From Desulfovibrio sp. X2 (GTDB taxonomy: Bacteria; Desulfobacterota; Desulfovibrionia; Desulfovibrionales; Desulfovibrionaceae): 64,000 nt of DNA. The DNA lies in NCBI RefSeq assembly GCF_000422205.1, contig NZ_ATHV01000044.1:62001-126000 (forward strand). The letters are read 5' to 3'. Numbering within the stretch: position 1 is the first letter of the stretch; each line of letters begins with the position of its first letter. Shown in pieces: positions 56,790-64,000 of this stretch. The translations under genes and the position numbers were made by a program. A model generated the notes under the pieces. That model was given only the letters and a program-made list of their open reading frames with translations, searched no databases and was not told the DNA's origin.

Positions 56790-58205
56790 TCAGTTCCCGC
56801 GGCGCGACGGGTCGAGGTCGGCCGCGTCGTCCTCGTCGGCGTCCGCGACGGGGAGCAGGGGGGGCGGCATGCTGCCCGCGGCCGAGAGCTCCTCGAGGTC
56901 GCTCGGGTCGGGCGCGGGCTCCACGCGGTCCTTGCCGGAGCGCTTGGCCGCGTACAGGGCCTGGTCCGCGCGGGCGATGAGGTCGTCCGAGGACTCGCCC
57001 GGGAAGTGCTGGGCCACGCCGAAGCTGGCCGTGAGCCTGCCCGGCTTGCCGTAGTCGTGCGTGGCCACGATGCGGCGCAGCTTCTCTGCCAGGCAGCAGG
57101 CGCTGCGCAGGTCGGTCTCGGGCAGCAGGCAGCAGAACTCCTCGCCGCCGTAGCGGGTGACGAGGTCCACGCGGCGCATGTCCTCGCGCACGATGCGGGC
57201 CATCTCGCGCAGCACGTGGTCGCCCTCCTGGTGGCCCCAGGTGTCGTTGACGCGCTTGAAGTCGTCGATGTCGAACATGATCAGGCTCAGGTCCTTGGCG
57301 TAGCGCTCGGCGCGCCAGATCTCCTTCTCGAGCTCGTCCATGAGGCGCTTCCTGTTGCCGAGCCCCGTGAGCGGGTCCTTGAGGGCCAGGTCGAGGTAGA
57401 AGTCGCGCTCCTCCTGGATGCTGGTCACGTCGATGAAGCTGATGATGGAAAAGAGGGTGTCCTCCACGGGCAGGCGGCTGACGCGCACGAGGAAGGCCCG
57501 CTCGCCCTCGCCGCCCACGGGCGGGGCCAGGGCCATGAGGTGGTCCGCGGCGGAGTCGTCCGAGGCCAGGGCGGCGATCCAGTTGTCGCCCTCGTAGCCT
57601 TCGGCGGGCGAGATGCGCGAGGCCACCAGGGCCATGGCGTCCATGCCGCTGATGGACTGGATGCCGAGGAAGTCGAGGAAGGGGCGGTTGACGTAGAGGA
57701 TGCGTTCGCCGTCCGTGGTCAGGAAGAGGTCCGGGTTGTTGTCCAGGACCTTGCGCAGCAGGGTGCGCTCGCCCTTGCCGGCAAGGGAGCAGCGCTGCGA
57801 GAGGTCGATGAGCTCCTGGCGGGCGACGGGCTTGGGCATGAAGCCGTTGACGCCGAGGTTGATGGAGGCGAGCAGGGTCTCGTTGTCCGTGAAGGCGGAG
57901 ATGAGGACGACGCAGACCTCGTCCGAGAGCTCGCGGATGCGGCGCACGAGCTCCAGGCCGTCCATGTGGGGCATGCGGATGTCCGTGACCACGAGGTCCG
58001 GGAAATGCTCGAGGAAGAGCCCAAGCGCCTCCTTGCCGTCCCCGGCGGGGATGACCATGACCCCGGCGCGGCGCAGGCACTGCACCATGTCCTCGCGGAT
58101 GATGGCGTCGTCCTCCACCACGAGGGCCCGCAGGGCCTCGCCCTGGGGGGAGGGGGTCCGGTTTTTCGCCCGGTCGCCGGAGGCGGAAGCCGATTTCTCG
58201 TCCAT
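56790..58205 (-). CDS. Response-regulator diguanylate cyclase (REC-PAS-GGDEF)
   Basis: 471 residues. The receiver domain (~25-140) has acidic EDD 31-33 and phospho-acceptor Asp75 (VVTDIRMPHM). A PAS domain (~150-270) follows. The cyclase domain carries DPLTGLGNRKRL near 278 and the active site GGEEF at 353-357. An inhibitory RxxD site (RRVD 344-347) lies five residues before it, so product feedback is expected. It makes cyclic di-GMP in response to phosphorylation by an unlinked kinase. The C-terminal tail is acidic (ADADEDDAADLD). The HD-GYP protein at the left edge may degrade the same signal. Confidence 0.92.
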   Translation of the reverse strand: MDEKSASASGDRAKNRTPSPQGEALRALVVEDDAIIREDMVQCLRRAGVMVIPAGDGKEALGLFLEHFPDLVVTDIRMPHMDGLELVRRIRELSDEVCVVLISAFTDNETLLASINLGVNGFMPKPVARQELIDLSQRCSLAGKGERTLLRKVLDNNPDLFLTTDGERILYVNRPFLDFLGIQSISGMDAMALVASRISPAEGYEGDNWIAALASDDSAADHLMALAPPVGGEGERAFLVRVSRLPVEDTLFSIISFIDVTSIQEERDFYLDLALKDPLTGLGNRKRLMDELEKEIWRAERYAKDLSLIMFDIDDFKRVNDTWGHQEGDHVLREMARIVREDMRRVDLVTRYGGEEFCCLLPETDLRSACCLAEKLRRIVATHDYGKPGRLTASFGVAQHFPGESSDDLIARADQALYAAKRSGKDRVEPAPDPSDLEELSAAGSMPPPLLPVADADEDDAADLDPSRRGN

Positions 58206-58320
58206 TATGGGGCTTTATCCCACAATCGAAGGGGACCGGCAAGTGGCCGTGGCCGGGTGTGGAAGTTTGACACAGGGGGCGGCGAGAGGATAGTTGAGCG
58301 CCATGGGCAGGCAGGATGCT

Positions 58321-58758
58321 ATGCATCGCGATCAGCGCGAAGTCTTCAGGGAGTATCTGTCGAGCAAGCGGCTGAAGATGACGCCGCAGCGCATGCTCAT
58401 CCTGGACGTCTTCCTCAAGGAGCAGGGCCACCTGACCTCCGAGGACCTCTACCAGAAGGTCAAGGCCATCGACCCCTCGGTGGGCCAGGCCACGGTCTAC
58501 CGCACGCTGAAGCTGCTCTCGGACTCGGGCATCGCCCAGGAAGTGGACTTCAGCGAGGGCGTGGCCCGCTACGAGCACGGCTTCAACGAAGACCACCACG
58601 ACCACCTCATCTGCATCCGCTGCCGCACGACGGTAGAAGTGGCGGACGAGCGCATCGAGCAGCTCCAGGAGGAGCTGGCCCGGGCGCACGGCTTCCGCCT
58701 GACCGGCCACAGCATGTGCCTGTACGGCGTCTGCCCCCGCTGCCGCGGCAAGGAATAG
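58321..58758 (+). CDS. Fur-family transcriptional regulator
   Basis: 145 residues. The N-terminal winged helix (~10-80: KRLKMTPQRMLILDVFLKE, then QATVYRTLKLLSDSGIA) is followed by the dimerisation domain with metal sites HHDHLICIRC near 90 and the paired CxxC zinc site with CPRC near the C-terminus. It lies directly upstream of a Fur-box promoter and the feo genes, so it is probably the ferrous-iron sensor Fur of this organism. The start is uncertain: ATG 58321 (AGGA upstream) gives the usual short N-terminus, while ATG 58303 and TTG 58294 are in frame. Confidence 0.9.
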   Translation: MHRDQREVFREYLSSKRLKMTPQRMLILDVFLKEQGHLTSEDLYQKVKAIDPSVGQATVYRTLKLLSDSGIAQEVDFSEGVARYEHGFNEDHHDHLICIRCRTTVEVADERIEQLQEELARAHGFRLTGHSMCLYGVCPRCRGKE

Positions 58759-58967
58759 CCCCCCGGACCCCGCCTCCGCCCACCCCGGCTGCCTCGTCCC
58801 CTTTCGCGCGCTCTCCGGCCTTCCGGCATCCCGGCATCGGCCCCCGCATCCTGTGCCCATTCCGTTCGGTAAACCCGAGAGGCCATTCGCGGCCCTGGTC
58901 GCCTGTTCGTAAGATGGCGGGTTTATTTCGCATGAGAGATTCCAGCGGAAAGTGATCGAAAAAGGAG

Positions 58968-58995
58968 TTGACAATCATTCTCAATTAGCTATTGT
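58968..58995 (+). promoter_or_regulatory. Fur-controlled promoter of the feo operon
   Basis: TTGACA (58968-58973), 16 bases, TATTGT (58990-58995). TGACAATCATTCTCAATTA (58969-58987) overlaps the spacer and matches the core of the Fur box (GATAATCATTATC-like, about 11 of 13). Binding of iron-loaded Fur here would block RNA polymerase on feo. Confidence 0.75.
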
Positions 58996-59032
58996 CTCTC
59001 CACACGACGTCGCAACCTCGAGGTGTATCGGT

Positions 59033-59284
59033 ATGTGTTCAGTCTGCGCAGTACATAGACCCCTGAGCGACTTCCCCAGCGGAAGCCGGGTGAAGATCGA
59101 GCGCTTCTGCGAGTGTGCCGGCGGCAATTGCCGCTGCCGCCTGTGCGCCCTCGGGTTGACCCCCGGGACGCTCGTGGAGGTGGATTCCGCAGGCCCCGGC
59201 GGATGCCGCATCAAGGTGCGGGGCTCGGACCTCGTCATCGGCCGCGGCATGGCCGAGAAGGTGCTCGCCTCGCCGCAGACCTAG
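59033..59284 (+). CDS. FeoA-domain protein with cysteine-rich N-terminus
   Basis: 83 residues. The SH3-like FeoA core is visible: SGSRVKIERF at 17-26, then CALGLTPGTLVEV (38-50) and GSDLVIGRGMAEKVLA near the end. FeoA helps ferrous iron uptake through FeoB. Unusually, eight Cys are present: Cys2, 5, 26, 28, 33, 35, 38 and 58, several replacing basic residues common in FeoA and giving a C-x-C-x4-C-x-C-x2-C cluster that could bind iron or a cluster. ATG 59033 has GAGGTG seven bases upstream. Longer in-frame starts would overlap the promoter. A TA-flanked hairpin element begins exactly at its stop codon. Confidence 0.82.
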   Translation: MCSVCAVHRPLSDFPSGSRVKIERFCECAGGNCRCRLCALGLTPGTLVEVDSAGPGGCRIKVRGSDLVIGRGMAEKVLASPQT

Positions 59285-59453
59285 TGTCGCGTCCATGAAG
59301 AACGCCGGTTGCCATAGGCGATCATACGCGACACTCGAACCGGGCACATGCCCGGTTCCACCGCCGAAGGCGGCGTGAGCAAGCTGAAAACCACGTTTTC
59401 TGCGCAGCGATCCTCCGCAAAATACGGCTTTGAGTATTTTGCGGACGTCACAC
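59284..59453. mobile_element. TA-flanked, MITE-like hairpin element in the feo operon
   Basis: 170 bp bounded on both sides by TA (59282-59283 and 59454-59455). Imperfect terminal inverted repeats are GTGTCGCGTCC (59284-59294) and the complement of 59443-59453 (GTGTGACGTCC), 9 of 11 identical. Inside are several perfect hairpins: 59283-59292 with 59326-59335, the palindrome 59337-59358, 59361-59373 and an 11-bp stem 59415-59425/59434-59444. No ORF. TA duplication with TIRs is typical of IS630/Tc1-type MITEs. The element sits right on the FeoA stop codon TAG, which it preserves. Confidence 0.55.
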
Positions 59454-59514
59454 TAGGACCAGGTCCGGCACCCTGCGGCCGCACGCCGCAAGACGGGCCG
59501 GACAGGAGCAAGCA

Positions 59515-59757
59515 ATGCAGAACATCATCGTCTTCGCCATCGTCGCCGCAGCCGCCATATACGTCATCCGCAAGGCGCGGGCCTCCAAGGCGGGCGGCTG
59601 CGCCTGCTCCGGCGGCTGCTCGGACGGCTGCTCCGGGGTGAGCTGCTGTTCCGGGCACGTTGGGCACGCCGCGAACGGCCTGAATGATCTGAACGACCTG
59701 AAGGACATGCGCGACACGACGGGAGGGAACTCCTGCCGCGCGCACAAGCAGCCCTAG
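59515..59757 (+). CDS. FeoB-associated Cys-rich membrane protein
   Basis: 80 residues. One membrane helix at the N-terminus (MQNIIVFAIVAAAAIYVI) is followed by a basic RKARASK and a Cys cluster (GGCACSGGCSDGCSGVSCC) near 28-46. A His-containing linker and a polar tail with a further Cys complete the protein. This is the layout of small proteins found next to FeoB in anaerobes; they may bind Fe2+ or stabilise the FeoB complex. ATG 59515 has AGGAG six bases upstream. It lies between two FeoA genes, so it is part of the feo operon. Confidence 0.8.
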   Translation: MQNIIVFAIVAAAAIYVIRKARASKAGGCACSGGCSDGCSGVSCCSGHVGHAANGLNDLNDLKDMRDTTGGNSCRAHKQP

Positions 59758-59891
59758 CATTTCCCGACGCCGGACAAGGAAGCCGGGTTCCCCGATCCGG
59801 CCGACACGCACGACTTCATCCGCACGAACGCGGCCCGGGACAGGACCAGAGAGCGTCCCGCAGAGCGCAGTCACCACACGAGGAGGACTTC

Positions 59892-60143
59892 ATGGAGACC
59901 ATCGGTCTTCGCCGGTTGGCCGTCGGCCAGCGGGCCGTCATCACACGCATCATGACCGGCGGGGAGCTCGGCCGACGCATCCGCGACATGGGCCTGACCC
60001 CTGGCGCCGAGATCGAGGTCGTGGGGCGCGCTCCCCTGAAGGATCCCGTGGCCCTGCGCGTCAAGAACTTCACCCTGACCCTGCGCAACAACGAGGCCGA
60101 CCAGATCCTGGTCACGCCCGTGGAAGCCGACGGCGCGTCCTGA
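59892..60143 (+). CDS. feoA: Ferrous iron transport protein FeoA
   Basis: 83 residues of the standard SH3-like FeoA type: LAVGQRAVITRIMTGGELG at 9-27, RRIRDMGLTPGAEIEVVG at 28-45 and VKNFTLTLRNNEADQILV at 57-74. It binds and tunes the FeoB GTPase. In contrast to the upstream FeoA copy it has no Cys. ATG 59892 follows GAGGAGG. feoB begins 28 bases downstream. The two FeoA copies within one operon may act in different complexes. Confidence 0.93.
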   Translation: METIGLRRLAVGQRAVITRIMTGGELGRRIRDMGLTPGAEIEVVGRAPLKDPVALRVKNFTLTLRNNEADQILVTPVEADGAS

Positions 60144-60171
60144 TGCGCGCGCCGGGACGAGGATACCGCAC

Positions 60172-62388
60172 ATGACCCAGCAGACGCCCGGACACGCGCC
60201 CCACCAGGCGGCGCAGGCCCTGAAGATCGCCCTGGCCGGCAACCCCAACGCCGGCAAGACCACCGTGTTCAACGCCCTGACCGGGGCGCGGCAGCAGGTG
60301 GGCAACTATCCCGGCATAACCGTCGAGCACAAAGAGGGCGCCATGCGCCGCGGCGAGCTCGACCTGCGCATCACCGACCTGCCCGGCACCTATTCCCTGA
60401 CCGCCTACAGCCAGGAGGAGCTGGTCGCGCGCCGCGTGCTCATCGAGGAGCGGCCCGACGCCGTGATCGACGTGGCCAACGCGGGCGTGCTCGAGCGCAA
60501 CCTCTACCTCGCGGTCCAGCTCCTGGAGATCGGCGTGCCCGTGGTCCTGGCGCTGAACATGATGGACGAGGCCAAGCGGCAGGGCATCACCGTGGACGCC
60601 GCCCGCCTGGGCAAGCTCCTCGGCGTGCCCGTGGTGGAGACCGTGGCCCGCGTGGGCAAGGGCATGGACGAGATGCTGGACGCCGCCGTGGCCCTGGCCC
60701 AGGAGCGGCGCGGCAGCCTCACCCCGCTCGTCATCTCCTACGGCCCGGACCTGGACCAGGCCCTGGCCGAGATGTCCGCCCTGCTCCAGGGCAAGGGGCT
60801 GGAAGAGGCGGGCTACATGCCCCGCTGGGTGGCCCTCAAGGTGCTCGAGGGCGACACCGAGGTCGCCCAGTGGCTGCGCGCCCGCGACGCCGACGCGGCG
60901 GCGAGGCTCGAGGAGATGAGCGCCAAGGTCGCGGACCACTGCCGCAAGACGCTCGACACCTACCCCGAGGCCCTGATCGCGGACTACCGCTACGGCTTCA
61001 TCTCGAGCATCCTGCGCCAGGACGTGGTCCAGGTGAGGCGCATCGACCGCGTGGCCCTGTCCGACCGCATCGACACCTTCCTCACCCACAAGCTGCTCGG
61101 CCCGCTGTTCATGTTCGCGGTGCTCTACGCCATCTACACCTTCACCTTCACCCTGGGCGACATCCCGGTTGGGCTGATGGGCAGCTTCTTCGACTGGCTG
61201 GGCGGCCTCGTGGGCGCGGCCCTGCCGAACGGGGCGCTCAAGTCGCTGCTCGTCTCCGGGGTCATCGCGGGCGTGGGCGGGGTGCTCGGCTTCGTGCCGC
61301 TCATCGTCATCATCTTCCTGATCATCTCCTTTTTGGAGGACTCCGGGTACATGGCCCGCATCGCCTACATGCTGGACCGCGTCTTCCGCATGTTCGGCCT
61401 GCACGGCTGCTCGGTCATGCCCTTCATCGTCTCGGGCGGCATCGCGGGCGGCTGCGCCGTGCCCGGCGTCATGGCCGCGCGCACCCTGCGCAGCCCGCGC
61501 GAGAAGCTGGCCACCATCCTCACCGCGCCCTTCATGACCTGCGGCGCCAAGCTGCCGGTCTTCCTCATGCTCGTGGCCGCCTTCTTCCCGAAGTACCAGG
61601 CCCAGGCCATGTTCGCCGTGACCCTGGCGTCCTGGCTGGTGGCCCTGCTCGTGGCCAAGCTCCTGCGCTCCACGGTCATCTCCGGCCCCTCCACGCCCTT
61701 CGTCATGGAGCTGCCGCCCTACCGCCTGCCCACCCTGCGCGGCATGCTCATCCACGCCTGGGAGCGTACCTGGCAGTTCATCAAGCGCGCCACCACCGTG
61801 GTCCTGCCCATCTCGGTCCTGCTCTGGGCGGCCATGACCTACCCGGGCCTGCCCGCGCACGAGGCCGAGCGCTTCGCGGCGCAGCGCGCGCAGCAGGAGC
61901 AGGTACTGGCCGCGGCGCAGGCGGACAACGACGAGGACAAGGTCGCGGACGTCCAGGAGGCGCTGTCCGGAATCGACCACGAGGAGGCCATGGCGGCCCT
62001 GGAATACTCCGCCGCAGGCCGCTTCGGCCGCGCCGTGGAGGGCATCTCCCGCTACGCCGGATTCGAGTGGCGCACGAACATCGCCCTGGCCGCGGGCTTC
62101 GCCGCCAAGGAGGTCATCGTCTCCACCCTGGGCACCGCCTATTCGCTGGGCGAGACCGATCCCGAGGAGACCACCCCCCTGGTCGAGAAGCTGCAGACAG
62201 ACCCGGACTGGAACCTCGCCAAGGGCGTGAGCCTCATCCTCTTCACCATGCTCTACGCGCCCTGCTTCGTGACCGTGTTCACCATCCGCCAGGAGGCGGG
62301 GTCCTGGGGCTGGGCGGCCTTCTCCATGATCTTCAACACGACCCTGGCCTTCGCCGTGGCCGTGGTGGCCTACCAGAGCATGGCCTGA
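60172..62388 (+). CDS. feoB: Ferrous iron transporter FeoB
   Basis: Cytosolic-GTPase-linked Fe2+ importer in the inner membrane. The 738-residue product has G1 LAGNPNAGKTTVFN (21-34), G2 GNYPGITVE near 44, G3 DLPGTYS near 69 and G4 ALNMMDEAK near 125. The guanine-dissociation-inhibitor-like region lies to ~260, then ~8-10 membrane helices with the Gate motifs (SGGIAGGCAVPGVMAAR near 423 and a second GFAAKEVIVSTLGTAY near 640). ATG 60172 has GAGGA upstream. It is the last gene before a strong terminator, in an operon headed by a Fur box. Confidence 0.97.
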   Translation: MTQQTPGHAPHQAAQALKIALAGNPNAGKTTVFNALTGARQQVGNYPGITVEHKEGAMRRGELDLRITDLPGTYSLTAYSQEELVARRVLIEERPDAVIDVANAGVLERNLYLAVQLLEIGVPVVLALNMMDEAKRQGITVDAARLGKLLGVPVVETVARVGKGMDEMLDAAVALAQERRGSLTPLVISYGPDLDQALAEMSALLQGKGLEEAGYMPRWVALKVLEGDTEVAQWLRARDADAAARLEEMSAKVADHCRKTLDTYPEALIADYRYGFISSILRQDVVQVRRIDRVALSDRIDTFLTHKLLGPLFMFAVLYAIYTFTFTLGDIPVGLMGSFFDWLGGLVGAALPNGALKSLLVSGVIAGVGGVLGFVPLIVIIFLIISFLEDSGYMARIAYMLDRVFRMFGLHGCSVMPFIVSGGIAGGCAVPGVMAARTLRSPREKLATILTAPFMTCGAKLPVFLMLVAAFFPKYQAQAMFAVTLASWLVALLVAKLLRSTVISGPSTPFVMELPPYRLPTLRGMLIHAWERTWQFIKRATTVVLPISVLLWAAMTYPGLPAHEAERFAAQRAQQEQVLAAAQADNDEDKVADVQEALSGIDHEEAMAALEYSAAGRFGRAVEGISRYAGFEWRTNIALAAGFAAKEVIVSTLGTAYSLGETDPEETTPLVEKLQTDPDWNLAKGVSLILFTMLYAPCFVTVFTIRQEAGSWGWAAFSMIFNTTLAFAVAVVAYQSMA

Positions 62389-62430
62389 CGCGGCCGATCC
62401 GACGCGCGCACCGGACGCGCGGCGCTCCTT

Positions 62431-62467
62431 AAAGGGGGCCGGGAACCCAGGTTCCCGGCCCCCTTTT
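62431..62467 (+). terminator. Rho-independent terminator of the feo operon
   Basis: AAAGGGGGCCGGGAAC (62431-62446) pairs with its complement in 62451-62466, with a short CCAG loop, followed by a T-run (62463-62467). It lies 43 bases after the feoB stop. Confidence 0.95.
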
Positions 62468-62534
62468 TGTGCTGCGGCGGACATTCGGCGGACACTCGAG
62501 GAGAGGCCTTGCGCCCTCGTGCCGGGCAGAAGGG

Positions 62535-62562
62535 CGGCAAAAGCCTGCGGCAAAGCCGCAGG
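62535..62562 (-). terminator. Rho-independent terminator of the cytochrome transcript
   Basis: CCTGCGGC (62562-62555) pairs with its complement at 62551-62544 across a 3-nt loop on the minus strand, followed by CTTTTG (a T-run at 62543-62538). It lies about 180 bases after the cytochrome stop. The rest of 62468-62742 has no other feature. Confidence 0.6.
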
Positions 62563-62742
62563 ATGGGACGAAAGGAAAGGAGAGAGGAGAGAGGAGATGT
62601 CCGGCCGCCGGTGCACTTCGGGCGGCCGCACGCCGACTCGAGGGAAGACCCAGGCAGGGGGCCGGAAACGCTCGGGGCGGGGAAGGATCGCTCCTTCCCC
62701 GCCCCTGCGGACGCGCTCGCGCGCGTATTCTTCGTGGTGCGG

Positions 62743-63165
62743 CTACTTCTGCACTTCGTGGCAGCCGGCGCAGGCGCGGGGGCCGCCCTTGATCTTCGGG
62801 TCGGGGCCGTGGCCCGCGTGGCAGCCGATGCATTCCTTGTGGAAGGCGGCCTGCAGGCCCAGGCCACCGGCGGGCTTGTCGCCGCCGTGGCAGGAGTCGC
62901 AGGTGCCCGGGGTGGTGCCGTCCAGGAGCTCCGAGGGATCGAGCACGTTCTTGCCGTTCTCGTAGCGGTGGTGGCAGGCGGTGCAGTCCAGCCCCAGGCT
63001 CACGTGGGCGTCGTGGTTGAACTTCACCGGGCCGCGCTTGAGGCCGCCGGGGAAGTCGGCGGGGTTGCCGATGGTCACGGAGTCGGGCTGCGCGAAGCCG
63101 GGCAGCGCGAAGGCGCAGAGCAGGGCCGCGGCCAGAGCGGCGATGATGATGTGCGTGGCGCGCAT
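62743..63165 (-). CDS. Periplasmic tetraheme class III cytochrome c (TmcA-like c3)
   Basis: 140 residues with a signal peptide (~1-25, IIIAALAAALLCAFALPGFA) and four CxxCH heme-binding motifs: CTACH 61-65, CDSCH 89-93, CIGCH 112-116 and CAGCH 132-136. Distal His candidates (KFNHDAH near 50, AFHKE near 108) fit bis-His ligation. The size and order match type II/TmcA-like cytochrome c3 proteins, which take electrons from periplasmic hydrogenases and pass them to a membrane complex. ATG 63165 shares one base with the stop of the upstream iron-sulfur gene (TAATG), so they are coupled. Confidence 0.88.
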   Translation of the reverse strand: MRATHIIIAALAAALLCAFALPGFAQPDSVTIGNPADFPGGLKRGPVKFNHDAHVSLGLDCTACHHRYENGKNVLDPSELLDGTTPGTCDSCHGGDKPAGGLGLQAAFHKECIGCHAGHGPDPKIKGGPRACAGCHEVQK

Positions 63166-64000
63166 TACTCGGCCTCCTCCTCGTCGGGTTGCAGATGGGG
63201 CGGAATCACCATGAGCTCGCAGAGGATTTCCTTGAACGAGATGACCTTGATGCCGAGGTCGTATTCCTTGTTCAGGTCGTTGATCTGGTCCGTGCAGTTG
63301 TGGCAGGGCGCGAGCACGAACTTGGCGCCCGTGGCCTTGATCTGGTCGGCCTTGTACTTGCCGGAGACCATGCGCAGCTTCTTGTAGTCCGGCCCCATGG
63401 GGATGAAGCCGCCTCCGCCGCCGCAGCAGTGGCTGTACTCGTCGTGCGGCTCCATGAGGCGCACGTCCTCGGCGACCATGTAGAGCAGCTCGACGCCCAG
63501 CTTGGCCAGGTCGCCGTTGCGCGAGAGGTTGCAGGGGTGCTGGTAGGTGACGGGCTCCTTGAACTTGTGGCGGAGCTTGATCTTGCCGGACTTCATGTAC
63601 TCGTGGAACACCGCCACGGCGTGGGTCACGGGCACCGGGGCCTGGCCGTTGGGCTGCTTGGTCCAGTAGGGACCTTCGTACTTGGCGGCGCGGTAGGCGT
63701 GGCCGCACTCGGTGATGCAGATCTTCTCCGCGCCGAGCTTCTTGGCCGCGTCGTACATGGTCTGGGCCAGCATGCCCGCGACCTCGACGTTGCCCGAGAA
63801 CATGGACAGGTTGGTGGCCTCCCAGCCGTGGCTCGGCATGGTCCAGGACTCGCCCGCCACCTGGAAGACCTGGGCGGCCATCTGGATGTCCTGCGGGTAG
63901 TACTTGGGCTCGCGGGCGTTGACCGTGTACATGATGCGGCAGTTCTCGCGGTCGATGGGGACTTCGAGGCCCTTGATGACGTCCTCGCCTTCCTCGGCCA
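63165..64000 (-). CDS. TmcB/HmcF/DsrK-family iron-sulfur subunit (5' part outside window)
   Basis: The frame is open to the window edge; 277 residues are visible. The HdrD-like CCG domain is shown by NREN-like tripartite pieces: ICITECGHAYRAAKYEG near 100, YQHPCNLSRNG near 155, HCCGGGGGFIPMGPDYKK near 195 and VLAPCHNCTDQIND near 230. Such subunits hold a catalytic non-cubane 4Fe-4S cluster on the cytosolic face of transmembrane redox complexes of sulfate reducers. The adjacent tetraheme cytochrome (not the triheme DsrJ) and absence of dsrO/dsrP after it favour a Tmc-type complex over DsrMKJOP, but HmcF cannot be excluded. The N-terminal ferredoxin-like half lies outside. Confidence 0.82.
   Translation of the reverse strand, partial: AEEGEDVIKGLEVPIDRENCRIMYTVNAREPKYYPQDIQMAAQVFQVAGESWTMPSHGWEATNLSMFSGNVEVAGMLAQTMYDAAKKLGAEKICITECGHAYRAAKYEGPYWTKQPNGQAPVPVTHAVAVFHEYMKSGKIKLRHKFKEPVTYQHPCNLSRNGDLAKLGVELLYMVAEDVRLMEPHDEYSHCCGGGGGFIPMGPDYKKLRMVSGKYKADQIKATGAKFVLAPCHNCTDQINDLNKEYDLGIKVISFKEILCELMVIPPHLQPDEEEAE

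Noticed and set aside
58952-59032. Longer start for the Cys-rich FeoA
   Set aside because: It would overlap the -35/-10 boxes and Fur box; ATG 59033 has GAGGTG at proper spacing.
63165-64000. dsrK followed by dsrJ of the DsrMKJOP complex
   Set aside because: The next gene has four heme motifs and a cleavable signal peptide, not the three hemes of DsrJ, and a terminator follows instead of dsrO and dsrP.

Overview
The window is GC-rich chromosomal DNA from a strict anaerobe of the Desulfovibrio type (Desulfovibrionaceae). Evidence for this: a c3-type tetraheme cytochrome beside a TmcB/HmcF/DsrK-family iron-sulfur protein at the right edge, a bacteriohemerythrin, an AKR carrying two 4Fe-4S motifs, LarC/LarE/LarB nickel-pincer cofactor genes, and a Fur-linked FeoA/FeoB ferrous-iron locus with its Cys-rich membrane partner. 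Genes are densely packed. Many tandem neighbours are coupled by ATGA or GTGA overlaps, and three convergent pairs share stop-codon bases. No phage, plasmid, CRISPR array or intact IS is visible.

Region by region: 1-9.2 kb holds the 3' end of a threonine aldolase gene. It is followed by a minus-strand group: UvrD-type helicase, ThiL, a TrmO/class II aldolase fusion, an HD-GYP protein, an alkaline-phosphatase-fold phosphodiesterase, an unknown winged-helix-like protein and a UDP-glucuronate decarboxylase. 9.3-12.7 kb runs on the plus strand: a putative molybdenum carrier behind an AT-rich palindrome, a PhoR-like kinase and GreA. 12.7-17.1 kb (minus) is a four-gene set of C39-like peptidase, RimK-type ATP-grasp ligase, GCS2-type carboxylate-amine ligase and N-formylglutamate amidohydrolase. 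It looks like a peptide or amino-acid amidoligase pathway and is the best candidate for an uncharacterised system. 17.3-24.9 kb (minus) is a treZ-GH57-treY trehalose/alpha-glucan operon ending in a small exported Cys-rich protein.

25-35 kb carries a SulP transporter and a signalling block: a 1,550-residue propeller hybrid kinase, a PAS kinase and a single-domain receiver. 35-44.3 kb holds a GIY-YIG protein, a small hydrolase, a fused molybdenum hydroxylase, a DASS-type transporter, an alcohol dehydrogenase, bacteriohemerythrin and the preQ1 operon queF-queC-queE-queD. 44.5-50.7 kb has an exported unknown protein, initiator tRNA-fMet with promoter and terminator, a glycosyltransferase, a TVP38 membrane protein, a YkgJ-type Cys-cluster protein and an AraC regulator divergent from an Old Yellow Enzyme. 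51-55.3 kb joins an iron-sulfur aldo/keto reductase to larC-larE-larB; no larA is present. 55.4-58.2 kb has an orphan gene of lower GC, a DinB-family protein and a REC-PAS-GGDEF diguanylate cyclase.

58.3-62.5 kb is the iron locus: Fur, a Fur-box promoter, a cysteine-rich FeoA, a TA-flanked hairpin element resembling a MITE, a Cys-rich FeoB-associated membrane protein, a second FeoA, FeoB and a strong terminator. The right edge (minus) has a membrane-complex iron-sulfur subunit, cut by the window end, followed by a periplasmic tetraheme cytochrome. Assignments rest on motifs read by eye; no database search was run.
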